Origin: Actinobaculum suis
GTDB lineage: Bacteria; Actinomycetota; Actinomycetes; Actinomycetales; Actinomycetaceae
Direction: 5' to 3'
Assembly: GCF_900102025.1 (NCBI RefSeq)
Contig: NZ_FNAU01000008.1
Coordinates: 1 to 64,000, forward strand
Length of the DNA stretch: 64,000 nt
Below are positions 24,632-34,811 of this stretch, one piece after another. The position numbers and the translations under genes were made by a program. The notes under the pieces were generated by a model. It had not been told where the DNA came from and did no database searches. It saw only the letters and a list, made by a program, of their open reading frames with translations. The first letter of the stretch is position 1. Each line of letters starts with the position of its first letter.

Positions 24632-25168
24632 ATGGCGCAATCGTGGGTCCTTTCCGTAGAAGAAATGCTCGAACGTAATCAAGCGGAAGCAAAAGAGGCT
24701 TCTGCGCAAGAATTACTTGTGCCCTCGGCAGCGCGCGTCACCGAGCAACCGGCAGGGCAAGATTTTTCGGCATATGGGGCTGCCGCAGCAGCGCAGGAGA
24801 TTCTCAACCGTGATGGTTGCTTGAATGACGTCTGGCGTTTCTGTGTATTACAAACCATTGACTACTACAACATGGCTGTTAAATTCCAGTGGGATGTGGC
24901 GGAAGTTTTCCGAGAGCAACCGGAAACTGACGTTGCTCCTGCCAAAGCCGCGCTAGCGTCATTAGCTGAGTTCCTTTCCGCGCGAGATGGTTGGAAAGCT
25001 CCCGGCTGGGCAAAGCAGGAAAAAGCGCTCGATGTGCCGTGGTTTCCGATGGAACGGCCTGAATACACTCTAAGCGCGCACGCTTATGAGGAAGCTCGAG
25101 TGGAATCGCCACAGGAATTCGTGCATCGCAATATTTTCATTACTCTGCGGGATCTCAATCGGGTATGA
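24632..25168 (+). CDS. hypothetical partner of a nucleotidyltransferase-fold protein
   Basis: A 178-residue, helix-rich soluble protein of no recognised family. It contains NDVWRFCVLQTIDYYNMAVK in its middle and ends in FVHRNIFITLRDLNRV. AGGAGG 8 nt before ATG 24632 supports this start. Its stop overlaps the ATG of the next gene (ATGA). The pairing and tight coupling with a DUF6036/AbiEii-like nucleotidyltransferase suggest a two-component module, perhaps toxin-antitoxin, but nothing in this sequence shows which role it has. Confidence 0.7.
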   Translation: MAQSWVLSVEEMLERNQAEAKEASAQELLVPSAARVTEQPAGQDFSAYGAAAAAQEILNRDGCLNDVWRFCVLQTIDYYNMAVKFQWDVAEVFREQPETDVAPAKAALASLAEFLSARDGWKAPGWAKQEKALDVPWFPMERPEYTLSAHAYEEARVESPQEFVHRNIFITLRDLNRV

Positions 25169-25737
25169 CTACACCAGATTTTACGCGCGAAGATTTCGCT
25201 GGCCTGTTTTCCGAACTTGCAGAGGTCCTAAAAAGTGCCGGGCATAGGGCTCAGATTTTCGTGGTTGGTGGTGCGGCTATGGCGCTCGCGTATGACGAGG
25301 AAAGAACGACTCGCGACGTCGATGCACTGTTTACAAATACCGGGGCAACGCGACAAGCGGCGCTCGTGGTAGCTCGTCGGCATGGTTTGCCAAATGACTG
25401 GCTAAATGATGCGGCAAAAGGCTTTTTGCTCGGTAACGATCCAGCTCCAAAAACCATATTCGAGTTCGAAAACCTAATTGTGCAGGTCGCGTCTGCAGAG
25501 TATCTACTCTCAATGAAGCTAATGTCCGGTCGCCCAGGTCGAGATTACAGAGATGCAGCGCTGCTTTTTAACGTGGCTGGGTACACAACGGTTGAAGAGG
25601 CCGTGAATCTGCTGGAAAGAACGCAACCTGCATCACTCCTGCTGCCAAGACATCGATACATTTGTCTCGAAGTGGCACAACTTGCGTTGGAGTTGCGAGG
25701 AGAAACGTCTGCAGACGGCGATGGTCTCCAAGGCTAG
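25165..25737 (+). CDS. DUF6036/AbiEii-type nucleotidyltransferase-fold protein
   Basis: A 190-residue protein. QIFVVGGAAMALAYDEERTT followed by RDVDALF is the G(G/S)xAx...R.T.DVD core of minimal nucleotidyltransferases such as DUF6036 and AbiEii toxins. ILV-rich VASAEYLLSMKLMSGRPGRD matches the following helix that often carries (K)L.A...RDKD in AbiEii. Members are found in type IV toxin-antitoxin pairs and in solo genes. Base composition is a little more AT-rich than its neighbours. It is coupled to the preceding gene by a 4-nt overlap. The target of nucleotide transfer, if any, is unknown. Confidence 0.75.
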   Translation: MTTPDFTREDFAGLFSELAEVLKSAGHRAQIFVVGGAAMALAYDEERTTRDVDALFTNTGATRQAALVVARRHGLPNDWLNDAAKGFLLGNDPAPKTIFEFENLIVQVASAEYLLSMKLMSGRPGRDYRDAALLFNVAGYTTVEEAVNLLERTQPASLLLPRHRYICLEVAQLALELRGETSADGDGLQG

Positions 25738-25905
25738 TAAGACCTACATGTGGTCATGAAACGTAGCGCTGAGCGTGCGCGACCTGTGCAAGGCACCGAG
25801 AAAAATCCGACTTGCTACTGAAAAGACGCCAGCCCGCCAGCCGGCAAATTTCGCTATGCGGTGAAGTACGTAAAAACTCGCGGGAATAAAACTCCGCACC
25901 CTAAA

Positions 25906-25926
25906 GTTGAGTTAGGTGGACTCAAG
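25906..25926. promoter_or_regulatory. HAIR operator (HspR site) upstream of dnaK
   Basis: GTTGAGT-TAGGTGG-ACTCAAG differs from the HspR consensus CTTGAGT-N7-ACTCAAG at one position. It lies 100 nt before dnaK, whose operon ends with hspR, implying autoregulation. Confidence 0.9.
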
Positions 25927-26025
25927 AAAAGGGGAGTCGGCTGGACATAACTTCGGTCGATGATCCAAACTTGGGAATGAACTGATATTGACCCCGAGAG
26001 CGCTACGGCGCGAAGGTGAGGAAAA

Positions 26026-27897
26026 ATGGCACGAGCAGTAGGAATCGATCTGGGTACCACCAATTCTGTGGTAGCCGTACTGGAAGGTGGCGAACCGACG
26101 GTTATCGCCAATGCGGAAGGTTCGCGTACCACCCCGTCCGTCGTCGGCTTTTCGAAGAACGGCGATGTACTGGTTGGGGAAGTGGCGAAGCGCCAGGCGG
26201 TAACGAATGTGGACCGCACGGTTTCTTCCGTCAAGCGGCACATGGGTGAGGACTGGAAAGTCACGATCGACGGCAAGGATTACAACCCGCAGCAGATTTC
26301 GGCCTTCGTTTTGCAGAAGCTGAAGAAGGACGCCGAAGCCTACTTGGGTGAGGAAGTAACGGACGCGGTAATTACGGTTCCGGCTTACTTCAATGATTCC
26401 CAACGCCAGGCCACGAAGGATGCCGGCACGATTGCCGGTTTGAACGTGACGCGTATCGTTAACGAGCCGACGGCGGCCGCACTCGCCTACGGTTTGGAGA
26501 AGGGCAAGGAAGATGAAACCATCCTGGTCTTCGATCTGGGTGGCGGCACTTTCGATGTGTCCCTGCTGGAAGTTGGCAAGGATGAAGACGATTTCTCCTT
26601 TATCCAGGTGAAGGCCACCAGCGGTGATAACAAGCTGGGCGGTGACGATTGGGATAACCGGATCGTGGACTGGCTGGTCCAGCAGGTCAAGGCCAGCTCC
26701 GGCGTGGAAGTTTCGGGTGACAAGATCGCCATGCAGCGCCTACGCGAAGCAGCTGAAAAGGCCAAGATTGAGCTTTCGGCGGCAACCAGCACGCAGATTA
26801 CCCTCCCGTATCTTTCGATGACGGAATCCGGCCCGGTGAATGCTGATGAAACTCTTACCCGCGCCAAGTTCGAAGAAATGACGAAGGATCTGCTTGAGCG
26901 CACCAAGGCTCCGTTCAATCGCGTGATTTCCGATGCGGGCATTTCCGTGGGCGATATTGACCATGTGGTGCTCGTGGGTGGTTCTACTCGTATGCCGGCC
27001 GTAACGGAAGTGGTCAAGGAACTCACCGGTGGTAAGGAACCGAATAAGGGTGTGAACCCGGATGAAGTGGTGTCCGTAGGGGCGGCTTTGCAGGCCGGCG
27101 TGATTACCGGTGACCGCAAGGACGTGCTCCTCATCGACGTCACCCCGCTTTCCCTTGGAATTGAAACCAAGGGCGGCGTGATGACCAAGCTGATCGAGCG
27201 TAACACCGCTATTCCGACCAAGCATTCGGAAGTCTTCTCTACCGCGGAAGATAACCAGCCTTCGGTTTCCATTCAGGTGTTCCAGGGTGAACGTGAGTTC
27301 ACGCGGGATAACAAGCCGCTCGGCACCTTTGATCTGACGGGTATTGCCCCGGCCCCGCGCGGAGTTCCGCAAATCGAAGTGACCTTCGATATCGACGCCA
27401 ACGGCATCGTGCATGTTTCGGCGCGCGATAAGGGTACCGGTAAGGAACAGTCGATGACGATCTCGGGTGGTTCGCGCCTTTCGGATGAAGAAATTGATCG
27501 CATGGTCAAGGACGCCGAAGCGCACGCCGAAGACGATCGGAAGGCAAAGGAAGAGGCCGATACCCGGAACGAAGCCGAACAGGCCGTCTACTCCATCCAA
27601 AACCTCATCAAGGATAACAAGGATAAGCTTTCCGATGCCACGGTAACGGAAGTGCAGGCAGCGGCCGATAAGGTAACCGAAGCGCTCAAGGGTACAGATG
27701 TTGAGGCCGTGCGTAGTGCTCTTACCGAACTGAATGAGAAGGCGCAGAAGATCGGCCAGGAAATCTACCAGGCCCAGCAAGCCGAACAGGCCCAGCAGGG
27801 TGATAGCAGCTCCACTGCCGGAAGCACGAAGACTTCCGGGGGCGACGACGACGTAGTAGACGCCGAAGTTGTGGATGACGAGGGAGGCAATAAGTGA
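26026..27897 (+). CDS. dnaK: chaperone DnaK (Hsp70)
   Basis: A 623-residue Hsp70 ATPase for nascent, misfolded and aggregated proteins in the cytoplasm. The nucleotide-binding domain shows [35 protein letters not shown] and [13 protein letters not shown]. The substrate domain starts near residue 370 ([20 protein letters not shown]). The C-terminal end is the usual Ala/Gly/Asp-rich tail. The ATG follows GTGAGGA. It overlaps grpE by 4 nt (GTGA). The upstream HAIR box indicates HspR repression relieved on heat shock. Confidence 0.98.
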   Translation: MARAVGIDLGTTNSVVAVLEGGEPTVIANAEGSRTTPSVVGFSKNGDVLVGEVAKRQAVTNVDRTVSSVKRHMGEDWKVTIDGKDYNPQQISAFVLQKLKKDAEAYLGEEVTDAVITVPAYFNDSQRQATKDAGTIAGLNVTRIVNEPTAAALAYGLEKGKEDETILVFDLGGGTFDVSLLEVGKDEDDFSFIQVKATSGDNKLGGDDWDNRIVDWLVQQVKASSGVEVSGDKIAMQRLREAAEKAKIELSAATSTQITLPYLSMTESGPVNADETLTRAKFEEMTKDLLERTKAPFNRVISDAGISVGDIDHVVLVGGSTRMPAVTEVVKELTGGKEPNKGVNPDEVVSVGAALQAGVITGDRKDVLLIDVTPLSLGIETKGGVMTKLIERNTAIPTKHSEVFSTAEDNQPSVSIQVFQGEREFTRDNKPLGTFDLTGIAPAPRGVPQIEVTFDIDANGIVHVSARDKGTGKEQSMTISGGSRLSDEEIDRMVKDAEAHAEDDRKAKEEADTRNEAEQAVYSIQNLIKDNKDKLSDATVTEVQAAADKVTEALKGTDVEAVRSALTELNEKAQKIGQEIYQAQQAEQAQQGDSSSTAGSTKTSGGDDDVVDAEVVDDEGGNK

Positions 27898-28709
27898 CAC
27901 AAGAGAATCTGAATCAACACGACGAGGGCCCGGAAGAGGTGCCCGCCGGCGCGGATTCGGGTACTCATGTGGCTGATACCTCCGCTAATTCGGCTCCTGC
28001 GCCCCAAGCTGGCGGCGCCGAGGCGGCGGCCGCATCCACAGAAAGCGGCGCGCCGGCCGAAGCTGGCAATACTGCTGAGGCTGGTGCCGCTGGCACGTCC
28101 GGTACCGCCGGCGCGGACGGCGTAGCTGGTACAGCTGGTGCAGCTGGCGCGAGCACCGCGAATGCAGGTTCTGACGCGGATGCAGGTTCTGCCACGGATG
28201 CCGGTTCTGGCGCGGAGGATGATTCCGCGGCGGAAGAGGGCTTGGCGGATGATCCTTTGCAGGGTGCGATGGATACCATCGCTCAACTGGAGGATCAGCT
28301 CAAGCGCGCGCAGGCTTCCCTGTATAACACGGAGGCGGAGTACAACAACTACGTGAAGCGGTCAAAGGCCGAATTCCAACGCCACCGCGAAAGCGGCGTG
28401 CAAAAGGTACTCGAAGCGCTTTTGCCCGTGCTTGATGATGTGCAATTAGCTCGTGACCACAATGATCTGGACGGCGGGGCTACCAGCCTCATTGCCGAAA
28501 AACTGGAACAAACCCTGTTCACGAATTTCGACGTGAGCCGGTACGGGGCAGTTGGCGATCCCTTCGATCCGGAACTGCACGAGGCCCTCATGCATGAGAC
28601 CTCGGCCGAAGTAGAAACCGAACAGATCAAAACTCTCATCCAGCCCGGCTACAAGATTGGCGAGCGGGTAATCCGCCCGGCCCGCGTCGGCGTCGTCTCT
28701 CCCGAATAG
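27894..28709 (+). CDS. grpE: nucleotide exchange factor GrpE
   Basis: A 271-residue protein. The first 120 residues are an Ala/Gly/Thr/Asp-rich, probably disordered extension. A coiled coil ([20 protein letters not shown]) and the GrpE beta-domain follow ([44 protein letters not shown]). It exchanges ADP on DnaK. GrpE is usually 180-210 residues, so the N-terminal tail is unusually long. It starts with GTG after AGGGAGG. A hairpin lies between it and dnaJ. Confidence 0.96.
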   Translation: MTQENLNQHDEGPEEVPAGADSGTHVADTSANSAPAPQAGGAEAAAASTESGAPAEAGNTAEAGAAGTSGTAGADGVAGTAGAAGASTANAGSDADAGSATDAGSGAEDDSAAEEGLADDPLQGAMDTIAQLEDQLKRAQASLYNTEAEYNNYVKRSKAEFQRHRESGVQKVLEALLPVLDDVQLARDHNDLDGGATSLIAEKLEQTLFTNFDVSRYGAVGDPFDPELHEALMHETSAEVETEQIKTLIQPGYKIGERVIRPARVGVVSPE

Positions 28710-28775
28710 TGCGGCGCCGGGGCTGTACCGGCACGAGAGAGAGTAGTGGTAATCGAAACGAGAACAGAAGGGAAA

Positions 28776-28807
28776 GGGGGCGAGCTGGCAGGTGCTGGTT
28801 CGCCCCC
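28776..28807 (+). promoter_or_regulatory. hairpin between grpE and dnaJ
   Basis: GGGGGCGA and TCGCCCCC form an 8-bp stem with a 16-nt loop within the 143-nt grpE-dnaJ gap. No T run follows. It may be a partial attenuator or an mRNA-processing or stabilising element that sets chaperone ratios. Confidence 0.5.
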
Positions 28808-28852
28808 GCAGAGGAAAATAAACACGCATAGTAAGCGAGGGAGGTGAGAGGC

Positions 28853-29872
28853 GTGGCGGCAAGTCAAGACTGGTTAGAGAAGGATTTTTACGCGGAACTA
28901 GGTGTTAGCAAAGACGCGTCTCAAGACGATATTAAGAAGGCCTACCGCAAGCTTTCCCGCAAATGGCACCCGGATCGGAATTCCGGTTCGAAGGAAGCGG
29001 AAGAAAAATTCAAGAAGATCGGCGAAGCCTACCAGGTTCTCTCTAATCCCGAAGAACGCAAACAATACGATGCTATTCGCGCCCTCGGGGGCGGTGGCGC
29101 GCGGTTCCGGGCTGGCGGGAGCGGTTCGGCGGGGGATGCCGGAAGCTTCGAAGATCTCTTCTCCGCCATGTTTGGTACACCTGGGGCTGGCGGGAGCGGC
29201 AATACGCACAGCTGGACTTATCGTTCTGGCGACGGCGGCTTCTCCGACCCATTCTCCGGGCTTTTCGGGGGCAGTACCGGCGGTTTTGGGGGCTTTGGTT
29301 CCCAGCGGCGGGCCACTCGCGGCCAAGATTTCCAAGCGGAGATTTCTTTGCCTTTGCGGCAAGCCGTTGCGGGCGCTACCGTGAAAATAAATACCCGCCA
29401 GGGTAAATCGGTGACCGCGCGCGTACCGGCCGGAGTGAGCGATGGGCAGACCATTCGCATCCCCGGGAAGGGCGGGCCGGGTACTAATGGCGGGCCGAAC
29501 GGGGATATCCTCGTGAAGATTCACGTGGAACCCCACCCGGTGTACGAAGTTGACGGCGATGACGTTTACGTCAACTTGCCGGTCTCCTTCTCCGAAGCTG
29601 CCCTGGGGGCAACGGTTACCGTGCCCACGCTCGAAGGTAAGCAGGTACGGGTGAAAATCCCGGCCGGTTCTTCTACCGACAAAGTGTTGCGGGTGCGCGG
29701 CAAAGGGCTGAAGAAGAAAAACGGTATCGGCAACGGCAATATGTACGTGCGTATAAAGGTCGTGGTACCGAAGAAGATGTCTGCCGAAGCGGCACGTGCC
29801 GTCGAAGATTTCGCGCAGGCCACCGCAGGTGCCGATCCCCGTGCCGATTTCGCGCAGCTCGCCGAAATGTAA
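28853..29872 (+). CDS. dnaJ: DnaJ-type co-chaperone without zinc-finger domain
   Basis: A 339-residue J-protein. The J domain ([20 protein letters not shown] with HPD in KWHPDRN) is followed by a Gly/Phe-rich linker and then directly by the two C-terminal beta domains ([20 protein letters not shown]). The four CxxCxGxG repeats of type I DnaJ are absent: no cysteine pairs are seen. It is thus a type II, CbpA-like co-chaperone, even though it sits in the dnaK operon. GTG 28853 follows GAGGGAGG by 8 nt; an upstream GTG at 28844 overlaps that ribosome site. Its last 20 bp, stop included, are duplicated just downstream. Confidence 0.95.
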   Translation: MAASQDWLEKDFYAELGVSKDASQDDIKKAYRKLSRKWHPDRNSGSKEAEEKFKKIGEAYQVLSNPEERKQYDAIRALGGGGARFRAGGSGSAGDAGSFEDLFSAMFGTPGAGGSGNTHSWTYRSGDGGFSDPFSGLFGGSTGGFGGFGSQRRATRGQDFQAEISLPLRQAVAGATVKINTRQGKSVTARVPAGVSDGQTIRIPGKGGPGTNGGPNGDILVKIHVEPHPVYEVDGDDVYVNLPVSFSEAALGATVTVPTLEGKQVRVKIPAGSSTDKVLRVRGKGLKKKNGIGNGNMYVRIKVVVPKKMSAEAARAVEDFAQATAGADPRADFAQLAEM

Positions 29873-29893
29873 TGCAGCTCGCCAAAATGTAAT
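29854..29893. repeat. 20-bp tandem duplication of the dnaJ 3' end
   Basis: GCAGCTCGCCGAAATGTAAT (29854-29873) holds the last codons and TAA stop of dnaJ. GCAGCTCGCCAAAATGTAAT (29874-29893) repeats it with a single difference. Confidence 0.95.
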
Positions 29894-30179
29894 ATTGGCG
29901 CGAAACTTCGGGAAACGATTCTGGTGGGGTAGTGTGCGTGGCGTGCTGCCCCACCAGTCACCAATATGTGGAATATGCGGAATATGTGAAATATGTGGAG
30001 CGGAATAATATCCGCCCCCGAAAAGTTTATACGTATAGGGCTTAGCGGAGCTTAGAGCTTAGCGGGGCTTAGCGGGGCTTCGCAAGAGTTTTACACGTAC
30101 AAGACTTAGTTTTACACGTACAGAACTTTGTAAAAATAGTGCAGAAATAGTACTGCAAGAATAGCGTGGGAGGGGAGAA
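29894..30179. repeat. dnaJ-hspR gap with three micro-arrays
   Basis: No gene. It holds a 9-bp array (TGTGGAATA-type, about 29967-30003), a 10-bp array (GGCTTAGCGG-type, about 30040-30082) and AGTTTTACACGTACA twice (about 30088-30125). The hspR ribosome site GGGAGGGGAG is at its right end. Confidence 0.75.
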
Positions 30180-30683
30180 ATGGCGGGGCGCGATTCAGCA
30201 CTTTTGACGGTCTCGGTTGCCGCAGAACTGGCCGGCATGCACGCGCAAACACTGCGGCAATACGACCGCCTGGGAATAGTAGTGGCACGGCGTACCAAAG
30301 GTGGAGGCCGGCGCTATTCACTAGCAGACGTAGAAAAACTGCAGGAAGTACAGCGGATGTCACAAGAAGAGGGCATCAACCTGGCCGGTATTTCCCAGAT
30401 TTTAGAACTTAGAGAAGAGATCCGGAAGCTCGAAGAAAAACTGACGCGGGCTCACAACCGGGCCGCGCGCCTGCAAGCAGAACTTGATGCTCGTAAGGCG
30501 CGCGAACGGCGGGTTTTTGCTACCGGCTCGGATGGTTCCACCATCCAGGCTCCTTCGCCCGAACAGCTGCGCGCTTACCTGCGAGCCATGGCTACCGAAG
30601 CACAGCTACGCACGCTCGCCCAAATCGAAGCGGCCGGGCCCAACCAATCCACCAAGGCCCTCGTACCTTATGTAATGCAGTAA
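30180..30683 (+). CDS. hspR: HspR, MerR-family heat-shock repressor
   Basis: A 167-residue regulator. The winged helix reads LLTVSVAAELAGMHAQTLRQ, then YDRLGIVVARRTKGGGRRYS, then a coiled coil with GISQILELREEIRKLEEKLT. HspR proteins bind HAIR inverted repeats with DnaK as co-repressor; two such boxes are in this window, before dnaK and before clpB. Typical length is 130-150; the extra C-terminus is unremarkable. The ATG follows GGGAGGGGAGAA. Confidence 0.95.
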   Translation: MAGRDSALLTVSVAAELAGMHAQTLRQYDRLGIVVARRTKGGGRRYSLADVEKLQEVQRMSQEEGINLAGISQILELREEIRKLEEKLTRAHNRAARLQAELDARKARERRVFATGSDGSTIQAPSPEQLRAYLRAMATEAQLRTLAQIEAAGPNQSTKALVPYVMQ

Positions 30684-30751
30684 GGGCTTGCGAGGCTATA
30701 AAGCTCGTTATGCCGTAAAGGCTTGCGGTGTTATAAAGCTTGCGGTGCCAT
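30681..30751. repeat. 17/18-bp degenerate tandem array starting at hspR stop
   Basis: Four imperfect units begin with TAAGGGCTTGCGAGGCTA (30681), TAAAGCTCGTTATGCCG, TAAAGGCTTGCGGTGTTA and TAAAGCTTGCGGTGCCA. The first TAA is the hspR stop. Confidence 0.75.
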
Positions 30752-30876
30752 AAGAGCTGCAAAACTTGCAGATCGCCGAACCGCTCCCGGTCTCGCCTTT
30801 CACGACTAAAACTCACCTCGGCGCTATCCAAAATAAGCGCGGCGTATCCAGCCGCGTGCACATAGCAGTAAAAAAT

Positions 30877-30907
30877 GGCCCGTGCCCGCCAATACTGGGC
30901 ACGGGCC
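30877..30907. terminator. hairpin terminator
   Basis: A perfect 11-bp stem GGCCCGTGCCC/GGGCACGGGCC with a 9-nt loop, flanked on the left by AAAAA (a U run if read from the other strand). It probably ends the chaperone operon and may act in both directions. From here to 31200 no gene is visible, only the nucH leader. Confidence 0.75.
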
Positions 30908-31200
30908 TAAAATGCCGGCCCGCAAGTTTGCGTTCATTTTCTGTTTGGGAAATCTTTATTCGTCTATGTTGCTATCTGCTACGGGGTGCGAAACTATCGC
31001 AAGGCAATTAATTTGAAGGACCGGGTTAACGGGTTTTGCGGGGCGCGAGAGGAGTAGTGTGAGGAGCGCAATGCCCGGTTCGAAGAACTCTGTGCAGTTG
31101 GAAAGATGCTGCGCAGTTTCGAAGCACGATGCCAGCTTTCGTAGGGATTGCGGGTGTTGCGGTCTTCCCCCAGAGTTGTGAGAAGTGAAAGGCACAAGTA

Positions 31201-34200
31201 GTGAAGAAAATAGCAACTGCGGTAGCCGCGTGGATCGCCGCTGCCGCCGTCGCGGTTTCACCACTCGTTTCTACGCCTCCCGCCATCGCCTCACTCGATG
31301 GCCAAGGGCTAGTAATTAACGAGGTGTATACCCGAGGTGGTTCCCAAGGGTCCGCCTATAACAAGAAATACGTAGAGCTTTATAATCCCACCGCATCTGA
31401 GGTTGACCTCACCGGTCTTTCTCTCGGTTACACCACTGCTAAGGGCCGGCCGCAAGAATCGCTGGCTTTGGCCGGGAAGATTCCGGCCGGTGGTTTTTAT
31501 GTGATAACTGCCGGCGCTAATAATCCGGGTGCGGGTGAAGCGGTGCCGGAAGACGCAACGGCGTCGTTCAATTTGGCGGCAGGTGGCGGCACGGTAGTGC
31601 TGGCCCCCAGCGATACCATCGCGCAAGTTCCCACGCAGGGAGATGTGGCGGGTAACGCGCAGGTGGTCGACGCCGTTGGTTGGGGCACCGGTGTGGTTTA
31701 CGAAAAGGCACCCGCCGCGGCGCTGAGCAGGGCACAACGCGATGCCAACTCTTATTCGCGCACAAACGGAAAAGACACCGACGATAACTCCGCCGATATC
31801 AGCGCCTTACCGGCCACTCCCGGAAAGGCAAATCAGGCTAACGGCGAAGACGCAGCTACTGGAGAAGCGCCCGGTGGCGAGGAAACCACCGCACCAGAAA
31901 CACCTACGATTGTGCCGATTCGGGATATCCAGGGCCCGGGTGATACCTCGCCGCTAGTAGACCAGGTGGTTACCACGCAGGGAATGGTCACCGCGGCTTA
32001 CCCGGAAGGTGGGTTCAACGGCGTCTACATTCAAACTCCGAATGTGGAACACGATGGTGAGCGATCGGACGGGATTTTCTTGCACGGCAAGGGAATCGCG
32101 CAGGGCGTGGCCACCGGCGATATGGTCGAAGTAACCGGTACGGTTGCGGAATACTACGGGCTCACCGAAATCAAGGTGGAAAACTATAAGAAGATTGCGG
32201 CTCCGGAAGGAGCACAAGTTAAGGAAACTGTGATTCCGTGCGGCTCCGTTGCGGAACAGATGGAACCGTATGAGGGCATGTTGGTCAGCGTGAGCGGCCC
32301 GCTTACCGTTACGGATAACTATTCCACGAACCGGTATGGCGAGATCACTTTGGCTTGCGGGGAAGAACCGTTGTGGCAGCCTTCGGAGAAATATAATCCT
32401 TCCACGCACCCGGTAGAAATCGCGGAATTGGCAGCCGCGAATGAAAAGAACCAGATCCGTTTGGACGATGGGCGCTCGCAAGCTTTCCTCGGCCGCAATT
32501 CGGATCCAAATGTGCCGCTCCCGTATGTTTCGACTACCGATCCGGTGCGGGTGGGTGCGCCTGCAGAAATGCAAGGCCCCACGATTTTGGATTACCGCAA
32601 TAGTGCATGGAAGTTGCAGCCGCGTTTCCCGGTCACCTTGAAAGATGGTACGGACCGTAGCCAAGAAGTAGTGAAGTTTGAGAATACGCGGACGGCTACG
32701 CCCGCAGAGGTGGGCGGCGATGTTTCTATTGCTGCTTTCAACGTGCTCAACTACTTCACCTCGCTAGGTGAAGACCAACAAGGTTGCCGCGGTTACACGG
32801 ATCGGGAAGGTAAAACCACCGGCAGCGCGAACCGGTGCAAGGTGCGGGGCGCTTTTTCGAAAGCCGCTTTCGAACGCCAGGAAACTAAGATTGTGCAGGC
32901 AATTTCCGCGCTCGATGCGAGCGTGGTGGGTTTGCAAGAAATTGAGAACACTGCGCGGGTGACGGGTGATAATTCCCGCCGGGATGAAGCTTTGGCCCAT
33001 TTGGTGGGAGCACTGAATGAATATGCGGGCAAGGATGTGTGGGCGTATGTGAAATCGCCGGCACAGCTCCCGCAGGGAGAAGACGTAATCCGTTTGGCCT
33101 TTATCTATCAGAAGGCGAAGGTGACGCCGATTGGTGATTCGCAGATTCTCGATGACGATATTTATCGGGGTACTGCCCGCCAGCCGCTAGCCCAAAAGTG
33201 GCAAGCTTTGGATGAGGCAGGCAACCCGGCCGGCAAACAGTTTGTGGCGATCACGAACCACTTCAAGTCCAAGGGGTCTTTGGCCGCCGGCCACAAGGAT
33301 GATACGGACGAATACCAGGGCAATAATAATAAGCTCCGCACCGCGCAGGCGCAGGCTTTGTACCGGTGGGTGGAGAGCGAGTTCGCGGATACCCCGGTAT
33401 TCTTGCTGGGCGATTTCAATTCCTATTCGCAAGAAGACCCGATCCGGGTATTCACCGATTCCGGGTATTCGGATATCGGTATCGACAAGGCGCCAGGCCA
33501 CTTCACGTATCAGTTCTCGGGCAGGGTCGGTTCGCTGGACCACGTGCTCGCTAACCCGGAAGGGGCCAAGCTCGTGGAGGGAGCAACGGCCTGGAATATT
33601 AACGCTCCGGAATCGATTGCGCTCGAGTATTCGCGCTACAACTACAACGTCAAGGACCTGTGGGATCCGCTAACCCCGTACCGGGCTTCTGATCACGATC
33701 CCTTCAAGTTCGGGATCAAGGTGTTCGACGCCGCTCCCGAGCCGCAGCCGACGATGCCGGCCCCCAAGCCGACGACGCCGGTGGCGCCGGAGACTACTGC
33801 GCCGGTAACGCCGGAACCGACTGCGCCGGTAACGCCTGAGCCTAAGGAAACAACGCCGGAACCGCAGCCGACTACTCCCGAGCCGCAGCCGACCACCCCC
33901 ACCCCGGAACCGACTGCGCCGGTAACGCCGGAACCTACGGCTCCGGTAGAACCGAAGCCAACCACTCCGGCATCGGCTCCGTTGCCATCGCAGGATCCCT
34001 CCGGTTTCCTGTATGTGAATACTTGGGGTAAGCCGGCAGCCGATTACACCTTCAATTACGGGAATCCGGCAGATGAAGTCTTTTTCGGCGATTGGGATGG
34101 TGACGGTATAGATACGCCGATGGTGCGCCGGGGTAATTTGTTCCTAGGTACGAATGCGCGTAACGGGATTGCCCAGTTCGAATTTGCTTACGGTGTGCCC

Positions 34201-34674
34201 GGGGACCGCGTGATCGTGGGAGATTGGGATGGAGACGGCAAGGATGGCCTCGCCGTCGTGCGGGGTAACCAAGTGTTGTACCGCAACTCCCTGACTTCCG
34301 GAGTGGCGGAAGGCCAGGTCAATTATGGCCATGCGGAAGATACCCTCCTGGCTGGCGATTTCGACGGCGATGGCCGCAGCGAATTGGCAGCTATCCGCGG
34401 GAGTCGGATTTTCGTGCAGGACCAGCTGAGCGATACGCGGGGCCGTATCGAATTTGCGTACGGTACACCGGGCGATACTTACCTGGTAGGTGATTTCGAC
34501 GGCGACGGCGCGGCCGGCATCGCGGTGAAGCGCGGCAATACCTTCTATCTGCGCAATGCTTTGCGCACGGGGGTTGCGGAAGGCGAATACTCCTACGGTA
34601 ACAGTGGCGATATTGCCTATTTGGGCGATTGGGACGGCAACGGTACGGAAACCCCGGCGGTAGACCGGCGCTAG
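31201..34674 (+). CDS. ExeM/NucH-family extracellular endonuclease
   Basis: A 1157-residue secreted protein. After a signal peptide (1-30) comes a lamin-tail domain (GLVINEVYTRGGSQGS, YVELYNPTASEVDLTGLSLG). Next is an OB-type domain (about 235-345, IRDIQGPGDTSPLVDQVVTT). The endonuclease/exonuclease/phosphatase domain (about 500-840) shows AFNVLNYF, VGLQEIEN, NHFKSKG, GDFNSYSQEDP and SDHDPFKFG. A Pro/Thr repeat linker (PEPTAPVTPEPK) leads to four or five FG-GAP/VCBS-like DWDGDG repeats that could bind the cell wall, calcium or DNA. It would degrade extracellular DNA for nutrients, biofilm or NET escape. GTG 31201 follows AAAGG. No sortase signal is seen. Confidence 0.93.
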   Translation: MKKIATAVAAWIAAAAVAVSPLVSTPPAIASLDGQGLVINEVYTRGGSQGSAYNKKYVELYNPTASEVDLTGLSLGYTTAKGRPQESLALAGKIPAGGFYVITAGANNPGAGEAVPEDATASFNLAAGGGTVVLAPSDTIAQVPTQGDVAGNAQVVDAVGWGTGVVYEKAPAAALSRAQRDANSYSRTNGKDTDDNSADISALPATPGKANQANGEDAATGEAPGGEETTAPETPTIVPIRDIQGPGDTSPLVDQVVTTQGMVTAAYPEGGFNGVYIQTPNVEHDGERSDGIFLHGKGIAQGVATGDMVEVTGTVAEYYGLTEIKVENYKKIAAPEGAQVKETVIPCGSVAEQMEPYEGMLVSVSGPLTVTDNYSTNRYGEITLACGEEPLWQPSEKYNPSTHPVEIAELAAANEKNQIRLDDGRSQAFLGRNSDPNVPLPYVSTTDPVRVGAPAEMQGPTILDYRNSAWKLQPRFPVTLKDGTDRSQEVVKFENTRTATPAEVGGDVSIAAFNVLNYFTSLGEDQQGCRGYTDREGKTTGSANRCKVRGAFSKAAFERQETKIVQAISALDASVVGLQEIENTARVTGDNSRRDEALAHLVGALNEYAGKDVWAYVKSPAQLPQGEDVIRLAFIYQKAKVTPIGDSQILDDDIYRGTARQPLAQKWQALDEAGNPAGKQFVAITNHFKSKGSLAAGHKDDTDEYQGNNNKLRTAQAQALYRWVESEFADTPVFLLGDFNSYSQEDPIRVFTDSGYSDIGIDKAPGHFTYQFSGRVGSLDHVLANPEGAKLVEGATAWNINAPESIALEYSRYNYNVKDLWDPLTPYRASDHDPFKFGIKVFDAAPEPQPTMPAPKPTTPVAPETTAPVTPEPTAPVTPEPKETTPEPQPTTPEPQPTTPTPEPTAPVTPEPTAPVEPKPTTPASAPLPSQDPSGFLYVNTWGKPAADYTFNYGNPADEVFFGDWDGDGIDTPMVRRGNLFLGTNARNGIAQFEFAYGVPGDRVIVGDWDGDGKDGLAVVRGNQVLYRNSLTSGVAEGQVNYGHAEDTLLAGDFDGDGRSELAAIRGSRIFVQDQLSDTRGRIEFAYGTPGDTYLVGDFDGDGAAGIAVKRGNTFYLRNALRTGVAEGEYSYGNSGDIAYLGDWDGNGTETPAVDRR

Positions 34675-34746
34675 CTGAAGTTCGAGCTAAGGCTGGCGGC
34701 CTGCTCGGAGGTAGCTAAATGCCAGTTGCTATGGCACATGCAACCG

Positions 34747-34786
34747 AGGCGGGGAGATATTGCTCTTAGGCAATATCTCCCCGCCT
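34747..34786. terminator. convergent terminator hairpin
   Basis: A perfect 17-bp stem with arms AGGCGGGGAGATATTGC and GCAATATCTCCCCGCCT and a 6-nt loop lies between a plus-strand and a minus-strand gene. Partial copies of the right arm (ATCTCCCCGCCT) recur at 34792. There is no T run. Confidence 0.75.
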
Positions 34787-34811
34787 GGCTACATCTCCCC
34801 GCCTCGCCTGG

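Noticed and set aside
26740-27900. Long minus-strand open frame (386 codons) antisense to dnaK
   Set aside because: It is a shadow caused by codon bias opposite a highly conserved gene. It has no ribosome site and no family resemblance.
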